Shown here one piece after another: positions 9,536 to 18,589 of a stretch of DNA of 64,000 nucleotides. The notes beneath the pieces were generated by a model. The model worked only from the letters and a program-made list of their open reading frames with translations, ran no database searches and had not been told where the DNA came from. Origin of the DNA: Bradyrhizobium semiaridum (GTDB lineage Bacteria > Pseudomonadota > Alphaproteobacteria > Rhizobiales > Xanthobacteraceae); the NCBI RefSeq assembly GCF_020329505.1, contig NZ_JAGKJJ010000003.1, positions 124,001-188,000 on the forward strand, in the 5' to 3' direction. The position numbers and the translations under genes are program-made. Every line of letters begins with the position of its first letter. The stretch's first letter is position 1.

Positions 9536-9560
9536 GTGATACATTTATACATTGTATCAC
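9536..9560. promoter_or_regulatory. 8-bp inverted repeat upstream of chemoreceptor gene
   Basis: GTGATACA-N9-TGTATCAC is a perfect 8-base inverted repeat in the 205-base spacer between the chemoreceptor start (9403) and the Bug receptor stop (9609). The ATACA/TGTAT core resembles GntR-type operators. It could equally be a weak terminator hairpin for the Bug gene, though it has no U-run. Function inferred only. Confidence 0.45.
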
Positions 9561-9608
9561 GCCTCTGACCGAAATCGGACGAGCAGGATAGCGGGTGACA
9601 AGTTCATG

Positions 9609-10592
9609 TCACTCGATGCTGATGCCGGTCGCCTTGATCGGCGCTTCCCATTTCTTGGTTTCGCTCTGTACGAACTTTGCGAGGTACTCCGGGGTAACCT
9701 CTTCATCCCTGGCCATGACCAGTCCGGCAGCTTCCAGCTTCTCCCGCACGGCCGGCGTCTTCATGGCTTCGACGGTTGCCTGATTGAGCTTATGTACGAT
9801 GGCGTCCGCTGTGCCTTTCGGCAGGAAGAACGCATTCCATGTGTAGGCGTCGACATCGAAGCCCTGCTCGATCGCGGTGGGTATGTTCGGCAGGGCCGGA
9901 GACCGCTGCTTGGACAGAATGGCGATCGGTCTCACCGTACCTGCATCGATCTGCGCCTTGGCCGTGGTGATGATGTCGCACAGATAATCGACGCGACCGC
10001 TTATCAGGTCCTGCATGGCGGGATTCGCGCCCTTGTAGGGCACGTGAACGACGTCGAGGCCGGTGATCATGTTGCTCAGCGCACAGCCCAGATGAATCGC
10101 CGAGCCTGTGCCGGCGGAGCCATACTGCATCTTGTCCTTGTTGGCCTTGGCGTACGCAACGAATTCCTTCATGTCCTTGACCGGAAGATCCTTGCGCGCG
10201 ACCAGGACCAACGGCGCTTCCATCACCAGCGCAACCGGCTCGAAGTCCGTGAGCGCGTTGTATGCCGGTTTCTTGTAGAGCGTCTGGTTCTGAGCCTGGG
10301 TACCGACCGTGCCTTGCAGGAAGGTGTAGCCGTCGGGATCGGCCTTGGCGACACGGCCGGCCCCATTCATGCCGCCGGCACCACCCACGTTTTCGACAAT
10401 GACGGGCTGGCCCAGGATTTCTCCCATGCGCTGCGCCATCAAACGGGCAACCACGTCATTGGGGCCTCCCGGCGCGAACGGATTGATCATGGTGAGCGGC
10501 CGGTTCGGCCACTCAGCGGCTTCAGCCGCCTGAGCCACGGTGCTGATGCCAAGACAGATAGCTGCAAACAGAGCGAACCGACGACGCGACAT
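9609..10592 (-). CDS. Bug-family (TctC-type) periplasmic solute-binding receptor
   Basis: A 327-residue exported protein. The ATG at 10590-10592 (MSRRRFALFAAICLG) has a strong GGAGGAAT site and starts a signal peptide cleaved near AQAAEA (about residues 22-26). The mature part begins AEWPNRPLTMINPFAPGGPNDVVAR, the hallmark of the tripartite tricarboxylate transporter receptor (Bug) family, which binds carboxylates or small organics in the periplasm. No TctA/TctB membrane genes are nearby, so this is an orphan receptor, as is common in beta- and alphaproteobacteria. It lies on the same strand as the ABC operon, 163 bases after it, and might use read-through from it. Ligand unknown. Confidence 0.9.
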   Translation of the reverse strand: MSRRRFALFAAICLGISTVAQAAEAAEWPNRPLTMINPFAPGGPNDVVARLMAQRMGEILGQPVIVENVGGAGGMNGAGRVAKADPDGYTFLQGTVGTQAQNQTLYKKPAYNALTDFEPVALVMEAPLVLVARKDLPVKDMKEFVAYAKANKDKMQYGSAGTGSAIHLGCALSNMITGLDVVHVPYKGANPAMQDLISGRVDYLCDIITTAKAQIDAGTVRPIAILSKQRSPALPNIPTAIEQGFDVDAYTWNAFFLPKGTADAIVHKLNQATVEAMKTPAVREKLEAAGLVMARDEEVTPEYLAKFVQSETKKWEAPIKATGISIE

Positions 10593-10755
10593 ATTCCTCC
10601 CCGCCGATCTTTTCTTCGATAGGACATAAGAGAGCCGACTTCCGTCAAACCCGGCCCAAATCGACTGCTTGCTGGCGCCCCCGCCGCCGCACAGCTGGGC
10701 GGCTTTGCGTGATCTCAGACAGCCACCCACCTGGCGGCGCGTGTCGAGCCTTGGC

Positions 10756-11523
10756 TTACGCCGCCAGAACGTGCTGGATCTGGCTTCGGATGGCTTCTTT
10801 GCTCTCCTGGGACGCCGCGGGGGTGAGAGGGATGTCGATCGCAATGTTGGCAGGCCGCTTGAGAACCACGATGCGATCTCCGATCTCGAGCGCCTCGTTG
10901 ATCGAATGGGTGATGAAGACGGCGGTCTTTCCGTTCTCTTTCACCAGCTTGACGAACTCGGTGCGCAGTCGACGTCCCGTCATCTCGTCGAGCGCTGAGA
11001 ACGGTTCGTCGCAAAGCAGGATATTCGCGTTGGTGGCGAATGCGCGCGCGATCGAAACTCGCTGACGCATGCCGCCGGAAAGCGCGTGTGGATAGTCGTT
11101 CTCGTGGCCGCGCAGTCCGAGCGTCTCCAGCCAGCGCTGCGCGATGGCGCGGCGTTCTTCTGAGGTCTTTTCGAGGATCTCAAGGCCGAGTTCGACATTC
11201 TGGATCGCAGTCCGCCAAGGCAACAGCCTGTCGTTCTGAAAGACGATCGCCATGCGGCCGCGAAACGCGTCGAAATCGCGAAACGGATTGCGGCCGTCTA
11301 CCGTGACCCGGCCCTCGGTGGGCTCGGTCAGGCCTGCGATCATGTTGAAGATCGTGCTTTTTCCGCAGCCGGTCTTGCCGAGCAGGGCCAACATCTGCCC
11401 CTGCGCGACCTGCAGATCGAGATTGTCGACCGCCAGATAGGCGCCGGCCAACCCCGGCTTGCCGAAACTCTTCGAAACGCCATCGAGACGGATGGCCATT
11501 TCGGTTGAATCGTTCGAGGTCAT
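10756..11523 (-). CDS. ABC transporter ATP-binding protein (NitT/TauT type)
   Basis: A 255-residue ATPase of the nitrate/sulfonate/aromatic-acid importer family. It shows Walker A GKTGCGKST, the signature LSGGMRQR, Walker B NILLCDEPF and the switch His in FITHSINEAL. The start codon overlaps the permease stop in an ATGA junction at 11520-11523, implying translational coupling; MAIRLDGVSKSFG a few codons later is an alternative start. It is the last gene of the long catabolic operon. It energises uptake through the permease upstream for the receptor at 12326-13297. Confidence in function is high, in substrate none. Confidence 0.95.
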   Translation of the reverse strand: MTSNDSTEMAIRLDGVSKSFGKPGLAGAYLAVDNLDLQVAQGQMLALLGKTGCGKSTIFNMIAGLTEPTEGRVTVDGRNPFRDFDAFRGRMAIVFQNDRLLPWRTAIQNVELGLEILEKTSEERRAIAQRWLETLGLRGHENDYPHALSGGMRQRVSIARAFATNANILLCDEPFSALDEMTGRRLRTEFVKLVKENGKTAVFITHSINEALEIGDRIVVLKRPANIAIDIPLTPAASQESKEAIRSQIQHVLAA

Positions 11524-12329
11524 AGCGAGCGCTCCGACACTGCCCGATAGCGGAATGCGATCCTTTCGATCAGCGTCAGGATGGCCTGAACGATCAGAAC
11601 GAAGAAGACCAGTTGCAGCGTCCATGCCAAAGCTCCTGCCATGTCGAACACCTGCTGCTGCTGCAGGAGCTCATAGCCAACGCCGCCGGTCGCGCCGACC
11701 AGTTCAGCAACCACGACCACACGTGACGCATTGCCGAGATTGACCTTCCAGGCCGTCAGAATGTCCGGCAGCACGGCCGGAATGATCATCGATCGAAACA
11801 GTTTGATGCGCGACGGTCGGAAACTCATGACCATCTCGACCAGATCCCGCGACATCGCCTGCAGCGCTCCGAGAATCTGGAACGAGAAGGCTGGCAGCGT
11901 CGTCATCACCATGATGAAGAAGATGCGCGGCTCGATCCCATGAAACCAAATGATCGCAAACACGACCCAGGACAGCGCCGGAATGCCCTGAAACAGCGTC
12001 AGGACAGGCGACAGGAAATCATGCGCCGCGCGCGATTGCGCCATCACGACCGCCAGCAGCGCGCCGATGACGAACGCGCCTGCCAGCCCGGCCAGAATTC
12101 GCAGCACGGTGGCGATGACGTCCGAGAACTGAGCCCAGTCGGTGACGATGCCGATGAAGCGCCAGAAAACGTCGACCAGCGAGGGAAACAGGAACGGTGG
12201 AAAAAACAACGAGGCGAATTGCCAAACCGCCGCAACCGCCACGAACGGCAAAACGTAGGTGCCCACGCGACGAAGCGCGCTCACGCTGAACCTGGTGGCG
12301 TCGGAAAGCTGATATTGAGCCGCCGTCAT
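11520..12329 (-). CDS. ABC transporter permease (NitT/TauT type)
   Basis: A 269-residue inner-membrane permease (BPD_transp_1). Hydrophobic helices include YVLPFVAVAAVWQFASLFF, the AGLAGAFVIGALLAVVMAQ segment and the C-terminal VFFVLIVQAILTLI. The EAA-like cytoplasmic loop (AMSRDLVEMVMSFRPSRIKLF region, about 150-190) couples to the ATPase. The start at 12327-12329 overlaps the receptor stop (ATGA), and its own stop overlaps the ATPase start. An upstream extension of the frame is only overlap with the receptor gene. Part of the uptake module at the 3' end of the molybdenum-hydroxylase operon. Confidence 0.94.
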   Translation of the reverse strand: MTAAQYQLSDATRFSVSALRRVGTYVLPFVAVAAVWQFASLFFPPFLFPSLVDVFWRFIGIVTDWAQFSDVIATVLRILAGLAGAFVIGALLAVVMAQSRAAHDFLSPVLTLFQGIPALSWVVFAIIWFHGIEPRIFFIMVMTTLPAFSFQILGALQAMSRDLVEMVMSFRPSRIKLFRSMIIPAVLPDILTAWKVNLGNASRVVVVAELVGATGGVGYELLQQQQVFDMAGALAWTLQLVFFVLIVQAILTLIERIAFRYRAVSERSL

Positions 12330-13297
12330 TGCATTGGTCCCTCGTAGATCGTCGAATCCGACGGGTGCGACGGGAGGAACGAAATCGACTTGCCTGCCTC
12401 GTAGACCGCTTTGATTTCCTTCGCGACCGCAGACGCCGGCGTCACGTTCATGCCCAGGCGGTCGTTTGCCCGGATCAGATCGGCGATCGCCTTGCCGGAC
12501 TCCGCCGACCCCTTCCCGGCAATCAGCGTTGCTGCCTCGTCCGGATGTGCGACAACCCAATCAGCCGCCTGCTTGTACGTCGCATAGAGCTTCGGGATCA
12601 GCTCCTTGTGCTTTTCGGCCCAATCGCGATGCGCAGCAACGCCGAGATAGGGAATGTTGGCGCTGCCGGACATCTTCTGCCAGCTCTCCTTGATCTTGAG
12701 ATCGAGCATCCGAATGCTTGGCTTCTTGGAGTGCAGCGTCGTATAGGCCGGCTCCCACAACTGAACGGCTGTGGCGCGGTCGGCGAGTGCATAGCCGACC
12801 AATCCGGGCGTGGCGGTATTGATCACCGAGAACTTGCTCGTGTCCGCGCCGAGTTGACGCGCGAACCAATCGAACATGACGTAGTTGGTCGTACCCTTCG
12901 CCGCTGCAAGCTCCTTGCCTTCCAGATCCTTGATGGTCTTGATCTCGGCGCGTGATGTTACCACCGCACCCCAATAGTCGAACAAATTGAAAAGATACGT
13001 CGCCTTGACGCCGCGCACGTCGGCGAGTCCGACGGTCAGAAGGGCCGCGCTCCCGCCAACCTGAAATTCCCCGGAATTGAATTGCGCGGTATATGCGTCC
13101 GGCGTGCGCTCCTGGAAATCGATCGATATTCCATTCTTCTCATCGAGCTTCTGCGCCTTGATCACCGGAGGAAAGAACGCTCCGAGAGACGGCGCGCCGA
13201 ACACGACGATCGAGATCTTCGGCAGATCCGCCGCAGGCGATGGCGCGGCCGCTGTTAGCGCTGACAAGAATGCTAGTGCGAATGCAACCTTCTTCAT
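12326..13297 (-). CDS. ABC transporter substrate-binding protein (NitT/TauT type)
   Basis: A 323-residue periplasmic receptor. It begins with a signal peptide (MKKVAFALAFLSALTAAAPSPA), followed by KISIVVFGAPSLGAFFPP. The two-lobed SsuA/TauA/ThiY-like fold is suggested by the FQVGGSAALL and AAAKGTTNYVMFDWF stretches, where receptors of this family contact the ligand. AGGACAGG precedes the ATG. It lies 13 bases after the alpha/beta hydrolase gene, so uptake and catabolism are encoded together. The family takes up sulfonates, nitrate, pyrimidine precursors or aromatic acids; the neighbouring molybdenum hydroxylase favours an aromatic or N-heterocyclic ligand (inference). Confidence 0.92.
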   Translation of the reverse strand: MKKVAFALAFLSALTAAAPSPAADLPKISIVVFGAPSLGAFFPPVIKAQKLDEKNGISIDFQERTPDAYTAQFNSGEFQVGGSAALLTVGLADVRGVKATYLFNLFDYWGAVVTSRAEIKTIKDLEGKELAAAKGTTNYVMFDWFARQLGADTSKFSVINTATPGLVGYALADRATAVQLWEPAYTTLHSKKPSIRMLDLKIKESWQKMSGSANIPYLGVAAHRDWAEKHKELIPKLYATYKQAADWVVAHPDEAATLIAGKGSAESGKAIADLIRANDRLGMNVTPASAVAKEIKAVYEAGKSISFLPSHPSDSTIYEGPMQ

Positions 13298-13310
13298 CCT
13301 GTCCTCCCTG

Positions 13311-14132
13311 TTACTCTACCGGTCCCGTTATTCGAGACACGAACTTCTTGACTTCCGCTGCGAAAGCGTCAGCCGCCTCGACCGCGGAAATATGCGCGGC
13401 GTCGAGCGTCACCATGGTTGCACCTTTGATCCCCGCCATGATCTCCTCACCCCGCGCCGGCGGCGTCGATGGATCATGGGCGCCGCAGATGACAAGCACC
13501 GGGCAATTGATCCGGCCGAGATGAGGCTGCATGTCTGTCGTCGCGAGCACCTTACAGCACGCCGCATACCCCTCCGCCGGAGTCCCTTCGAGCGTCGCGC
13601 GGAGCGCTGCCGACCTCTCCGGATGACTCTCCCGATACGCTTTGGTGAGCCATCGTTCGATGGTCGCGTCCGCGAGAGACTGCATCCCGCTGGCTCGCAC
13701 CTGCTCCGCGCGGTCAAACCACATCCTGGCCGGCGGAAAGCTTGCCGCAGTGTTGGCAAGCACAAGCGCGCCGAAACGCTCGCTGTGGGTTGCGCCGAGC
13801 CACATGCCGGTCAATCCACCAAGCGACAGACCGCAAAAGGCCGCACGCCCAATGTCCAGGGCATCCATGATAGCGAGCGCATCCCGCCCGAGTTGCTCTA
13901 TCGTATAGGGCCCAGCCGGCACATCCGAACGACCGTGGCCGCGCGCATCGTAGCGCACGATGCGAAACTGGTCGGCCGCGCGTGCGACGATCTCGTCCCA
14001 CATCGTCATGTCGGCGGCGAGCGAACTGCTCAGCAGTAGCGCCGGCTTGTCAGCGTCGCCGGCGGCCTCCACCGCCAAACGAATGCCTGGCTCCACTTCG
14101 ACCCGCATAATTTGCTGACTTGCGCCAACCAT
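13311..14132 (-). CDS. Alpha/beta hydrolase, 3-oxoadipate enol-lactonase-like
   Basis: A 273-residue alpha/beta hydrolase resembling PcaD. The triad is visible: nucleophile Ser in GLSLGG, Asp in VICGAHDPSTPP, His in LDAAHISAVE. The oxyanion-side stretch RYDARGHGRSD and YTIEQLGRDALAIMDAL are also typical of PcaD-like enzymes, which hydrolyse enol-lactones in aromatic ring-fission pathways. GGAATAAG precedes the ATG, and only 3 bases separate it from the CoxG-like gene. Within this operon it would act after hydroxylation, opening a lactone or similar ring product. A carboxylesterase or C-C hydrolase is an alternative reading. Confidence 0.88.
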   Translation of the reverse strand: MVGASQQIMRVEVEPGIRLAVEAAGDADKPALLLSSSLAADMTMWDEIVARAADQFRIVRYDARGHGRSDVPAGPYTIEQLGRDALAIMDALDIGRAAFCGLSLGGLTGMWLGATHSERFGALVLANTAASFPPARMWFDRAEQVRASGMQSLADATIERWLTKAYRESHPERSAALRATLEGTPAEGYAACCKVLATTDMQPHLGRINCPVLVICGAHDPSTPPARGEEIMAGIKGATMVTLDAAHISAVEAADAFAAEVKKFVSRITGPVE

Positions 14133-14135
14133 TTC

Positions 14136-14600
14136 TTATTCCGCCGCTCCGTGAACGGGCTGCTCGAACTCCTTGCGGAGCGCGGTGAAGAAGCGGCCGA
14201 TGAGATGCTTGGAGACGCTAGAGAGAATCCGCTGACCGACGCCGGCGACGAGCCCGCCAATTTCGCCCGTGCCCTTGTAAATCAGCTTCGAATCCTCTCC
14301 GTCGGGCTCGATCTCGAATCGCGCGGTGCCGTTGCCGTGCCCGAGCGAACCTGCGCCTGATACCTTGATGCCGCAGACCTTCGGCGCCTCCTTGTCATGC
14401 AGGCTGATTTCTCCTTCGAACGAGCCGCCGACGGCGGCGACGCGAAGCTGCATCTCAACCTTGTAGGCGTCCGGCGCCATCTCGGTCATGCTCCGGCAAC
14501 CCGGTATGCACCGGGTCAGGACGGCCGGATCGTTGAGCGCAACCCATAGCGCATCGACCGATGCGGGGATGGTTTCCGAGCCTCCGATTTCGAGCTTCAT
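14136..14600 (-). CDS. CoxG-like SRPBCC domain protein
   Basis: A 154-residue protein of the carbon-monoxide-dehydrogenase subunit G family. It shows the START-like features PASVDALWVALNDP, TRCIPGC, GGSFEGEISLHDKE and the C-terminal GQRILSSVSKHLIGRFF amphipathic helix. The ATG at 14598-14600 follows a GAGGAAGG site; the frame upstream of it overlaps the amidohydrolase gene. In CO dehydrogenase operons CoxG anchors the enzyme to the cytoplasmic membrane. Here it probably does the same for the molybdenum hydroxylase encoded upstream. The decayed homologue at about 21760-22105 indicates that a second copy once existed nearby. Confidence 0.9.
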   Translation of the reverse strand: MKLEIGGSETIPASVDALWVALNDPAVLTRCIPGCRSMTEMAPDAYKVEMQLRVAAVGGSFEGEISLHDKEAPKVCGIKVSGAGSLGHGNGTARFEIEPDGEDSKLIYKGTGEIGGLVAGVGQRILSSVSKHLIGRFFTALRKEFEQPVHGAAE

Positions 14601-14610
14601 GCTGCCTTCC

Positions 14611-15588
14611 TCACAGACCGAGCAGTTTCTGGACGAGACCGCCATCGATCGAGGAGCGCTCGGCGTCCGAAAAGTGTGTGTCCTGGACAATCTTGAGCGG
14701 AGCGAGATCGCCAATCGGGAACGGCATGTCGGACCCCATCATGATGCGATCGGCCCCGACGATGTCGGCGAGATAACGCAGCGCCCGCGAATCCTGCACG
14801 ATGGTGTCGTAGTACATGGCGGCCAGCGCCGCATCCGGATCGCCAAGCTTGTCCTTGTCGAGCGAGTAATTCCTGCGCAAACGGCCGATCACATAGGGTA
14901 GCGCCGCGCCGCCGATCCCGGCGACGATCTTGGCCTTGCCGTAGCGAGTAACGTGGCCCGCATAGATCAGGCGCGAAATCGCGATCAATGTATCGGTGAT
15001 ACGGCCAACCGCATTCGCCATTCCATAGTCATGGACGCGATCGTCGCCGCTCTCGAACACCGGGTGGATGAAGATCATCGATCCCAGTTCGTTCGCGGCC
15101 TCCCAGAACGGGATCAGCGCGGGATCGTCGAGAACACCGCCCTTCCCTTTCGGCTGCGTACCGATCATCGCGCCCTTGAAGCCCGCCGCGTGCGCCTCGC
15201 GCAGAGTTTCGGCCGCGCGCGCACCATCCTGCAGCGGCACAGTCGCCAAGGGTATGAAGCGCGGTTGCTCCTTGGCCGCCTGTGCCAGGTGCGTGTTGAT
15301 CAGTTGCGACCACCGCAGCCCCTCTTCAGCGGGAATCTCGTAGGCGAACATGTCGAGCCATCCACCGACGACCTGACGCTCGATTTTGTTCGTATCGAGC
15401 CACTGCAGGCGCCCGGCAATATCGCTCAGCGGCTTCGATACCGGACGCGTCGGCTTGCCGCCCGCAAACGAAAATCCAAGGCTGCCGCTATCCTCGATCA
15501 CGCGAATCGACGGAAAGCTGCCCTTCTGCGCCCGGATGGCTTCGAGCAGGCTCGGAGGTACAAGATGGGCGTGACAATCGATGATCAT
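14611..15588 (-). CDS. Amidohydrolase-2 family protein (ACMSD-like)
   Basis: A 325-residue TIM-barrel metal-dependent hydrolase. It begins MIIDCHAHLVPPSLLEAIR with the HxH metal pair at residues 6 and 8; later metal/active-site features are IFIHPVFES and MMGSDMPFPIG with the conserved Asp. This subfamily includes decarboxylases such as aminocarboxymuconate-semialdehyde and gamma-resorcylate decarboxylase, as well as ring-opening hydrolases. The start overlaps the stop of the large hydroxylase subunit (ATGA at 15585-15588). Placed between a hydroxylase and a lactonase-like enzyme, it most plausibly decarboxylates or hydrolytically opens the hydroxylated intermediate (inference). Confidence 0.9.
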   Translation of the reverse strand: MIIDCHAHLVPPSLLEAIRAQKGSFPSIRVIEDSGSLGFSFAGGKPTRPVSKPLSDIAGRLQWLDTNKIERQVVGGWLDMFAYEIPAEEGLRWSQLINTHLAQAAKEQPRFIPLATVPLQDGARAAETLREAHAAGFKGAMIGTQPKGKGGVLDDPALIPFWEAANELGSMIFIHPVFESGDDRVHDYGMANAVGRITDTLIAISRLIYAGHVTRYGKAKIVAGIGGAALPYVIGRLRRNYSLDKDKLGDPDAALAAMYYDTIVQDSRALRYLADIVGADRIMMGSDMPFPIGDLAPLKIVQDTHFSDAERSSIDGGLVQKLLGL

Positions 15589-17993
15589 GCATAATCCTCT
15601 GCTTGCTTGTTTTTGGCGGCCGCGATGGCATCGCTGATTGCCGCGATGCGGATCGGAAGTCGTGAAAACGATATTCCGAGCGGCGAGACCGCGTCGTTGA
15701 TGGCACCGGAAATCGCGGCCGGCGAACCGAGATAGCCGCTTTCGCCCGATCCCTTTTGTCCAAATACCGTGAATGGCGACGGCGTGCAGTGATGTACGAT
15801 CTCGACATTTGGCACTTCGTGCGACGACGGAAGGAGATAGTCCATGAAGCTTTGAGTGAGCAGTTGCCCCTCGCTGTCGTAGGAAAACTCCTCCAGCAGT
15901 GCTGCGCCGATCCCGTGCGCGATGCCGCCGAGCGTCATGCCCTTGACGATGTGCGGATTGATCACGACGCCGCAATCATGTCCGATCACGTATTTGCGAA
16001 TCTCGGGTTTAGCGATCTCCGGATCGAATGTCAGCAGAACGAGATGAAACTCGAACGAGTGACACGGATACATCTGCACCCGGCCATTCTCCGGCAGCTT
16101 GGTCCCGGTCGGCACCTGCATGACATGGGTCGTCTCGAGTCCCGGCTCCATGCCTGCCGGCAGCGCATGGAACTGACGATGACCGATGTTCACAAGCTCC
16201 GCCCAGGACAGCGTCTTGTTGGACCTCGGATCCGATACGCCACCTTGCGCATAGACGACGTTATCGGCGCTCAATCCGAACTGATGCGCACCGATCCGCT
16301 TCAACTTCGTCTTCAGCTTTTCGGCGGCGTGGTAGCAGGCGCCGCCGAGCATGATCGCCATGCGGCTTCCCACCGGGCTGTTCGACGGCAGACTGGCGAG
16401 CGAATCCGGCCGGACGATTCGGATCAGGTCGGGATCGATCTCGAGGACCTCACCGACGACGGTAGCCGCTAACGTCTCGTGCCCCTGGCCGGCCGATGTC
16501 GTATGGATCGTGACCGTGACGAAGCCCAGGCCATCGATGTTGATGCGGCACGAGTCCATCCATGTCGACGTGGTGTTCTTCTCGTTGAGCAACGGCTCGA
16601 AGGACGAGTTGCCGCCGCTGGGCTCCAGGCAGGCGGCAATACCGATGCCGGCCATCATGCCGGATGCGCGGAGCGCATCGCGCTCCTTGACCAGCGCTTC
16701 GTAGTCCGCGCTCGCAAGCACCTTGCTGACGACTGTGTGATAGTCTCCACTGTCGTAATGCGTGCCGCTCGGGATCAGATATGGAAACTCGTGACTGCGA
16801 ATGAAATTGCGACGGCGAATCTCAATGCGGTCGAGCCCGACCGCAGCGGCCACTTTGTCGATCGCCGCCTCAATCGCGTAGTTGGTTGGAGACTGACCGA
16901 AGCCGCGGACCGCCTCCTGAGCCGCCTTGTTCGATAGCACCGCTATCGCACGATACTGCACGCTCTCGATCTTGTAGGGACCGACAATCGCACCGACGGG
17001 CTTGCCGAGCTGGAATGGCGAACGTCCCGCATAAGCGCCGACATTGTCGAGCGCCTTCATCTTCATCGATTTGACGATGCCGTCGTCATTGAATGCGACC
17101 TCGACATCGAACGTCCGCTCCGGGCCGTGCGCGTCGCCGGCGCGCATGTTTTCGAGACGATCCTCGATCAGCCGCACAGGCCGATTGAGGATGCGCGAGA
17201 GGTGCGAAACCAGCACGGTCTGCTTGATGCCACGCTTGACGCCATAGCTGCCGCCGACATCGACATCCTGATGGACGCGGACGTTGTTGGCCGCAATACG
17301 CAGCGCGCGGGCGATCTGGTCCGGATATTTCGGCATCTGGATCGACGCCCAGACCTCAAGCATCTCCCGCCATGCGTCCCATCGTGCCACCACGCCGAAG
17401 GTCTCGATTGGCACGGTCGAATTACGTCCCCAGACAACCCGGAACGATAGGTGGCGCGGACTCTCGGCAAAATGTTTCTCGACGTCGCCCCACACGAAAG
17501 TTTTGTCCAGAAGCACGTTGGTGCCGTGTTCGGGATGCACCTTCGGGCTGGCGTCGGTCGCGGCTTCCTCGCCATCGATGACGTAAGGCAGCGGCTCGTA
17601 TGTGACCCGCACCTTCTCCGCAGCGTCCTCCGCCTGCGCGCGGGTTTCGGCCACCACGGCCACGACCCACTCGCCGGCATAGCGAACCTGCCCGACCGCA
17701 AGCGGAAAGCGACGGACCTTCGGCGTGTCGAGGCCATTCATCAGCGGATCAACAGCCCTGACCAGATCGTCGCCCGTCAAGGCGTGGACAACGCCCGGCA
17801 TCTTCAGCGCCGCGCTGGTATCGATCGCCAGGATCTTCGCGGCAGGATGTTGTGAGGGCACGAGAGCCACGTGCAACATCCCATCGAGCACGACGTCCGC
17901 GACGTAGCGACCGTGCCCCGCGACGAACCTCCTGTCCTCGCGGACGCGCCGATTCGATGACACGAATCTTAGGGCGACTGGCTGTTGGCTCAC
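15585..17993 (-). CDS. Molybdenum hydroxylase large subunit (xanthine dehydrogenase/CoxL family)
   Basis: An 802-residue Mo-pterin subunit. The N-terminal XDH-type a/b hammerhead domain spans about residues 15-130 (VREDRRFVAGHGRYVADV), and Mo-cofactor-binding domains follow (GGSYGVKRGIKQTVLVSHLS, then QEAVRGFGQSPTNYAIE). The catalytic Glu near the C-terminus is visible in FGQKGSGESGYLGSP. The AYRCSFR signature of aerobic CO dehydrogenase is absent; the equivalent loop reads AVRGFGQ. It therefore belongs to the broader hydroxylases acting on aldehydes or N-heteroaromatics. Its start overlaps the iron-sulfur subunit stop (ATGA, 17990-17993). The order FAD, FeS, Mo is conserved for such operons. 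Confidence 0.94.
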   Translation of the reverse strand: MSQQPVALRFVSSNRRVREDRRFVAGHGRYVADVVLDGMLHVALVPSQHPAAKILAIDTSAALKMPGVVHALTGDDLVRAVDPLMNGLDTPKVRRFPLAVGQVRYAGEWVVAVVAETRAQAEDAAEKVRVTYEPLPYVIDGEEAATDASPKVHPEHGTNVLLDKTFVWGDVEKHFAESPRHLSFRVVWGRNSTVPIETFGVVARWDAWREMLEVWASIQMPKYPDQIARALRIAANNVRVHQDVDVGGSYGVKRGIKQTVLVSHLSRILNRPVRLIEDRLENMRAGDAHGPERTFDVEVAFNDDGIVKSMKMKALDNVGAYAGRSPFQLGKPVGAIVGPYKIESVQYRAIAVLSNKAAQEAVRGFGQSPTNYAIEAAIDKVAAAVGLDRIEIRRRNFIRSHEFPYLIPSGTHYDSGDYHTVVSKVLASADYEALVKERDALRASGMMAGIGIAACLEPSGGNSSFEPLLNEKNTTSTWMDSCRINIDGLGFVTVTIHTTSAGQGHETLAATVVGEVLEIDPDLIRIVRPDSLASLPSNSPVGSRMAIMLGGACYHAAEKLKTKLKRIGAHQFGLSADNVVYAQGGVSDPRSNKTLSWAELVNIGHRQFHALPAGMEPGLETTHVMQVPTGTKLPENGRVQMYPCHSFEFHLVLLTFDPEIAKPEIRKYVIGHDCGVVINPHIVKGMTLGGIAHGIGAALLEEFSYDSEGQLLTQSFMDYLLPSSHEVPNVEIVHHCTPSPFTVFGQKGSGESGYLGSPAAISGAINDAVSPLGISFSRLPIRIAAISDAIAAAKNKQAEDYA

Positions 17994-18589
17994 GGACGAC
18001 CTCCATGCGGGGTATCGGCCTGGGCAGCCTTCAGAACACCTTCTTGCGGCGCGTCGGTTTCGGCCGAAAGATCGACATGCGGCTGATTGGCGTCCACCCC
18101 TTTCGAACCTCGCGGGGCATTGGCCTTGCGCAGGCGCTCACCGGCGAACTCGATCGCTTCGACGATCTGCCCATATCCGGTGCAGCGACAGATGTTGCCG
18201 GAAATCGCCTCGACGATTTCTTCGCGGGTGGGTTCAGGCGTCCGCTGCAGCAGCGCATGTCCCGTCAAGATCATTCCGGATGTGCAGTAGCCGCATTGCA
18301 GACCATGGGTCTCGCAAAACGCATCCTGGACCACGCTGAGTTCTCCGGGAGCGGGCGCCAGGCCTTCGATCGTGGTGATCTCGTAGCCATCCGCCTGAAC
18401 GGCGAACATCAGGCATGAACGCACGGGCTCGCCCTCGAGCAGCACCGTGCACGCGCCGCAGACGCCGTGTTCGCAACCTGCGTGGCTTCCGACCAGCGCC
18501 AGATCTTCCCTGATCGCATCCAGCAGTGTCTTGCGCGGCTCGACGTCGGCAGAGCACACGCGACCATTGACCTTGAGAGTCACCTTCAT
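17990..18589 (-). CDS. Molybdenum hydroxylase [2Fe-2S] small subunit
   Basis: A 199-residue ferredoxin-type subunit. The plant-type [2Fe-2S] cluster uses Cys 39, 44, 47 and 59 (AGCEHGVCGACTVLL). The second, helical cluster uses Cys 99, 102, 134 and 136 (LQCGYCTSGM and GNICRCTGYG). Both sets are complete. A tail of about 45 residues after the family core is low in complexity and charged. Start and stop overlap both neighbours by four bases, so all three subunits are probably translated in fixed proportion. It passes electrons from the Mo site to FAD. Confidence 0.96.
   Translation of the reverse strand: MKVTLKVNGRVCSADVEPRKTLLDAIREDLALVGSHAGCEHGVCGACTVLLEGEPVRSCLMFAVQADGYEITTIEGLAPAPGELSVVQDAFCETHGLQCGYCTSGMILTGHALLQRTPEPTREEIVEAISGNICRCTGYGQIVEAIEFAGERLRKANAPRGSKGVDANQPHVDLSAETDAPQEGVLKAAQADTPHGGRP

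Noticed and set aside
15585..18589. Aerobic carbon monoxide dehydrogenase
   Set aside because: The large subunit lacks the AYRCSFR active-site loop, so CO oxidation is not supported despite the Cox-like subunit set and the CoxG-like gene.
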